NCBI GenBank assembly: GCA_030039655.1
Contig: JASHVC010000280.1
Coordinates: forward strand, 1-6,518
Source: Xanthobacteraceae bacterium
GTDB lineage: Bacteria; Pseudomonadota; Alphaproteobacteria; Rhizobiales; Xanthobacteraceae
Direction of reading: 5' to 3'
DNA: 6,518 bases
In this document: positions 6,001-6,518 of the stretch, piece by piece
Numbering within the stretch: the first letter of the stretch is position 1
Layout of the letters: every line of letters starts with the position of its first letter
Translations under genes and position numbers: made by a program
The notes under the pieces: generated by a model
Seen by the model: only the letters and a program-made list of their open reading frames with translations
Database searches by the model: none
Told to the model about the DNA's origin: nothing

Positions 6001-6303
6001 TAAAACATTCAAACTTCGACCGATCCGCCTCGTGGGTGAAATTACGCTTCGCGCCAATAGCTGCCGTCATCGACCCCCGCCGGGTATCAGCTAATTCAGT
6101 TGAGTACGGTATCGTTCAGCCTTTCGCCCTTGCGTTGTAGTGGGCCCGCGATCATCCTTCGATAGCGAGGGTGGTATCTCCAGATAGACGCGCTTGCACG
6201 CGTTGCGATCGCTGCGTTTCGTGGGCATTCAACTTCGATCTAATCGGTTGCGAAGCTTGTGTCATGTGCCTGTAGGTCGAGATGAGGATGTAGAATGATT
6301 TTC

Positions 6304-6310
6304 AGAGGGG
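6304..6310 (+). promoter_or_regulatory. Shine-Dalgarno site deciding the start of the exported TPR-like gene
   Basis: AGAGGGG stands 8 nt before ATG 6319. The in-frame ATG at 6295 also has a purine-rich stretch upstream, but using it would add eight residues, including two arginines, before an already complete signal peptide. Confidence 0.55.
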
Positions 6311-6318
6311 CGACCAGA

Positions 6319-6518
6319 ATGAAGATCGCGACCTTAATTGCTATCGCCATCGGAGTGTTGCTGACCCTTCCGGTGTCGGCCGATGGCAAAAGAGACCTTG
6401 CGGACTGCGATCAAACGGTCGATATGGATCGGGTAATCGAAGGGTACACCCGGCTCCTGAATAATCCCCAATTCAAGAAGCAGCCGGTTGCTTACCTCGA
6501 TCGCGGAATAGCGTGGCA
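6319..6518 (+). CDS. Exported protein with probable TPR-like repeats (partial, C-terminus outside the window)
   Basis: An open plus-strand frame runs to the right edge, giving 66 complete codons. Residues 1-21 form a textbook signal peptide: MK, a hydrophobic core (IATLIAIAIGVLLTL), then PVSA before Asp22, a good signal peptidase I site. The mature part has a cysteine (Cys30) and the pattern CDQTVDMDRVIEGYTRLL...PVAYLDRGIAW. This resembles the start of small alphaproteobacterial periplasmic TPR proteins, in which each unit ends with a motif like AYxNRGIAY. I chose ATG 6319 because of the AGAGGGG ribosome binding site and because the signal peptide begins there. The gene diverges from the TPR-CHAT gene, so they may share a regulatory region. 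Two exported TPR-type proteins back to back suggest related roles, but TPRs are so common that chance is a real alternative. Function is not known. Confidence 0.75.
   Translation, partial: MKIATLIAIAIGVLLTLPVSADGKRDLADCDQTVDMDRVIEGYTRLLNNPQFKKQPVAYLDRGIAW

Larger units (their letters stand above)
5916..6318. other. Divergent intergenic region of 403 nt between two exported-protein genes
   Basis: This region must hold the upstream signals for both the TPR-CHAT gene (leftward) and the exported TPR-like gene (rightward). The left part contains copy A of a degenerate repeat (5960-6000). A weak hairpin is possible around 6158-6173 (CCTTCG, four-base loop, CGAGGG, one G-T pair), with no T-run. I see an 8-bp palindrome GCGATCGC at 6205-6212. 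No -35/-10 pair on either strand is good enough to call. Open frames here lack ribosome binding sites and recognisable protein features. Confidence 0.55.

Overview
The window looks like chromosomal DNA from an alphaproteobacterium, most likely of the Bradyrhizobium/Rhodopseudomonas group. This is inferred from moderately high G+C, G/C-biased third codon positions, purine-rich Shine-Dalgarno sites, loosely packed genes and degenerate dispersed repeats in the spacers. I could not run a taxonomic search, so this is an impression.

Layout. Four genes lie on the minus strand and one on the plus strand. Reading the minus strand from right to left: (i) a large gene (2613-5915) for an exported protein with twelve 42-residue kinesin-light-chain-type TPR units and a C-terminal CHAT (caspase-like) peptidase domain with an intact His/Cys dyad; (ii) a small three-helix membrane protein (1973-2293); (iii) a class I SAM-dependent methyltransferase of the Methyltransf_24 type (581-1471); (iv) the N-terminal 133 residues of a two-helix membrane protein that runs off the left edge (1-399), with weak similarity to membrane-anchored aspartyl/asparaginyl beta-hydroxylase-like proteins. 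On the plus strand, diverging from the TPR-CHAT gene across a 403-nt spacer, begins a second exported, probably TPR-like protein (6319 to the right edge).

Spacers. Three gaps exceed 300 nt. The 1472-1972 gap holds a tandem 14-nt repeat that can be read as a promoter for the methyltransferase, plus a probable non-coding remnant. The 2294-2612 gap and the 5916-6318 gap share a degenerate 41-43-nt sequence in the same orientation, so the TPR-CHAT gene is bracketed by related sequence. A further 25-nt sequence is shared between the two gaps around the small membrane protein gene. No tRNA, rRNA, CRISPR array, transposase or convincing intrinsic terminator was seen.

How the parts may work together. 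The most distinctive item is the TPR-CHAT protein. CHAT peptidases are usually thought of as cytoplasmic regulators or immune effectors, but this one has a clear export signal, and its divergent neighbour is also exported and TPR-like. A periplasmic TPR/CHAT module is a reasonable hypothesis. A link to the methyltransferase and hydroxylase-like genes is not supported beyond shared strand.
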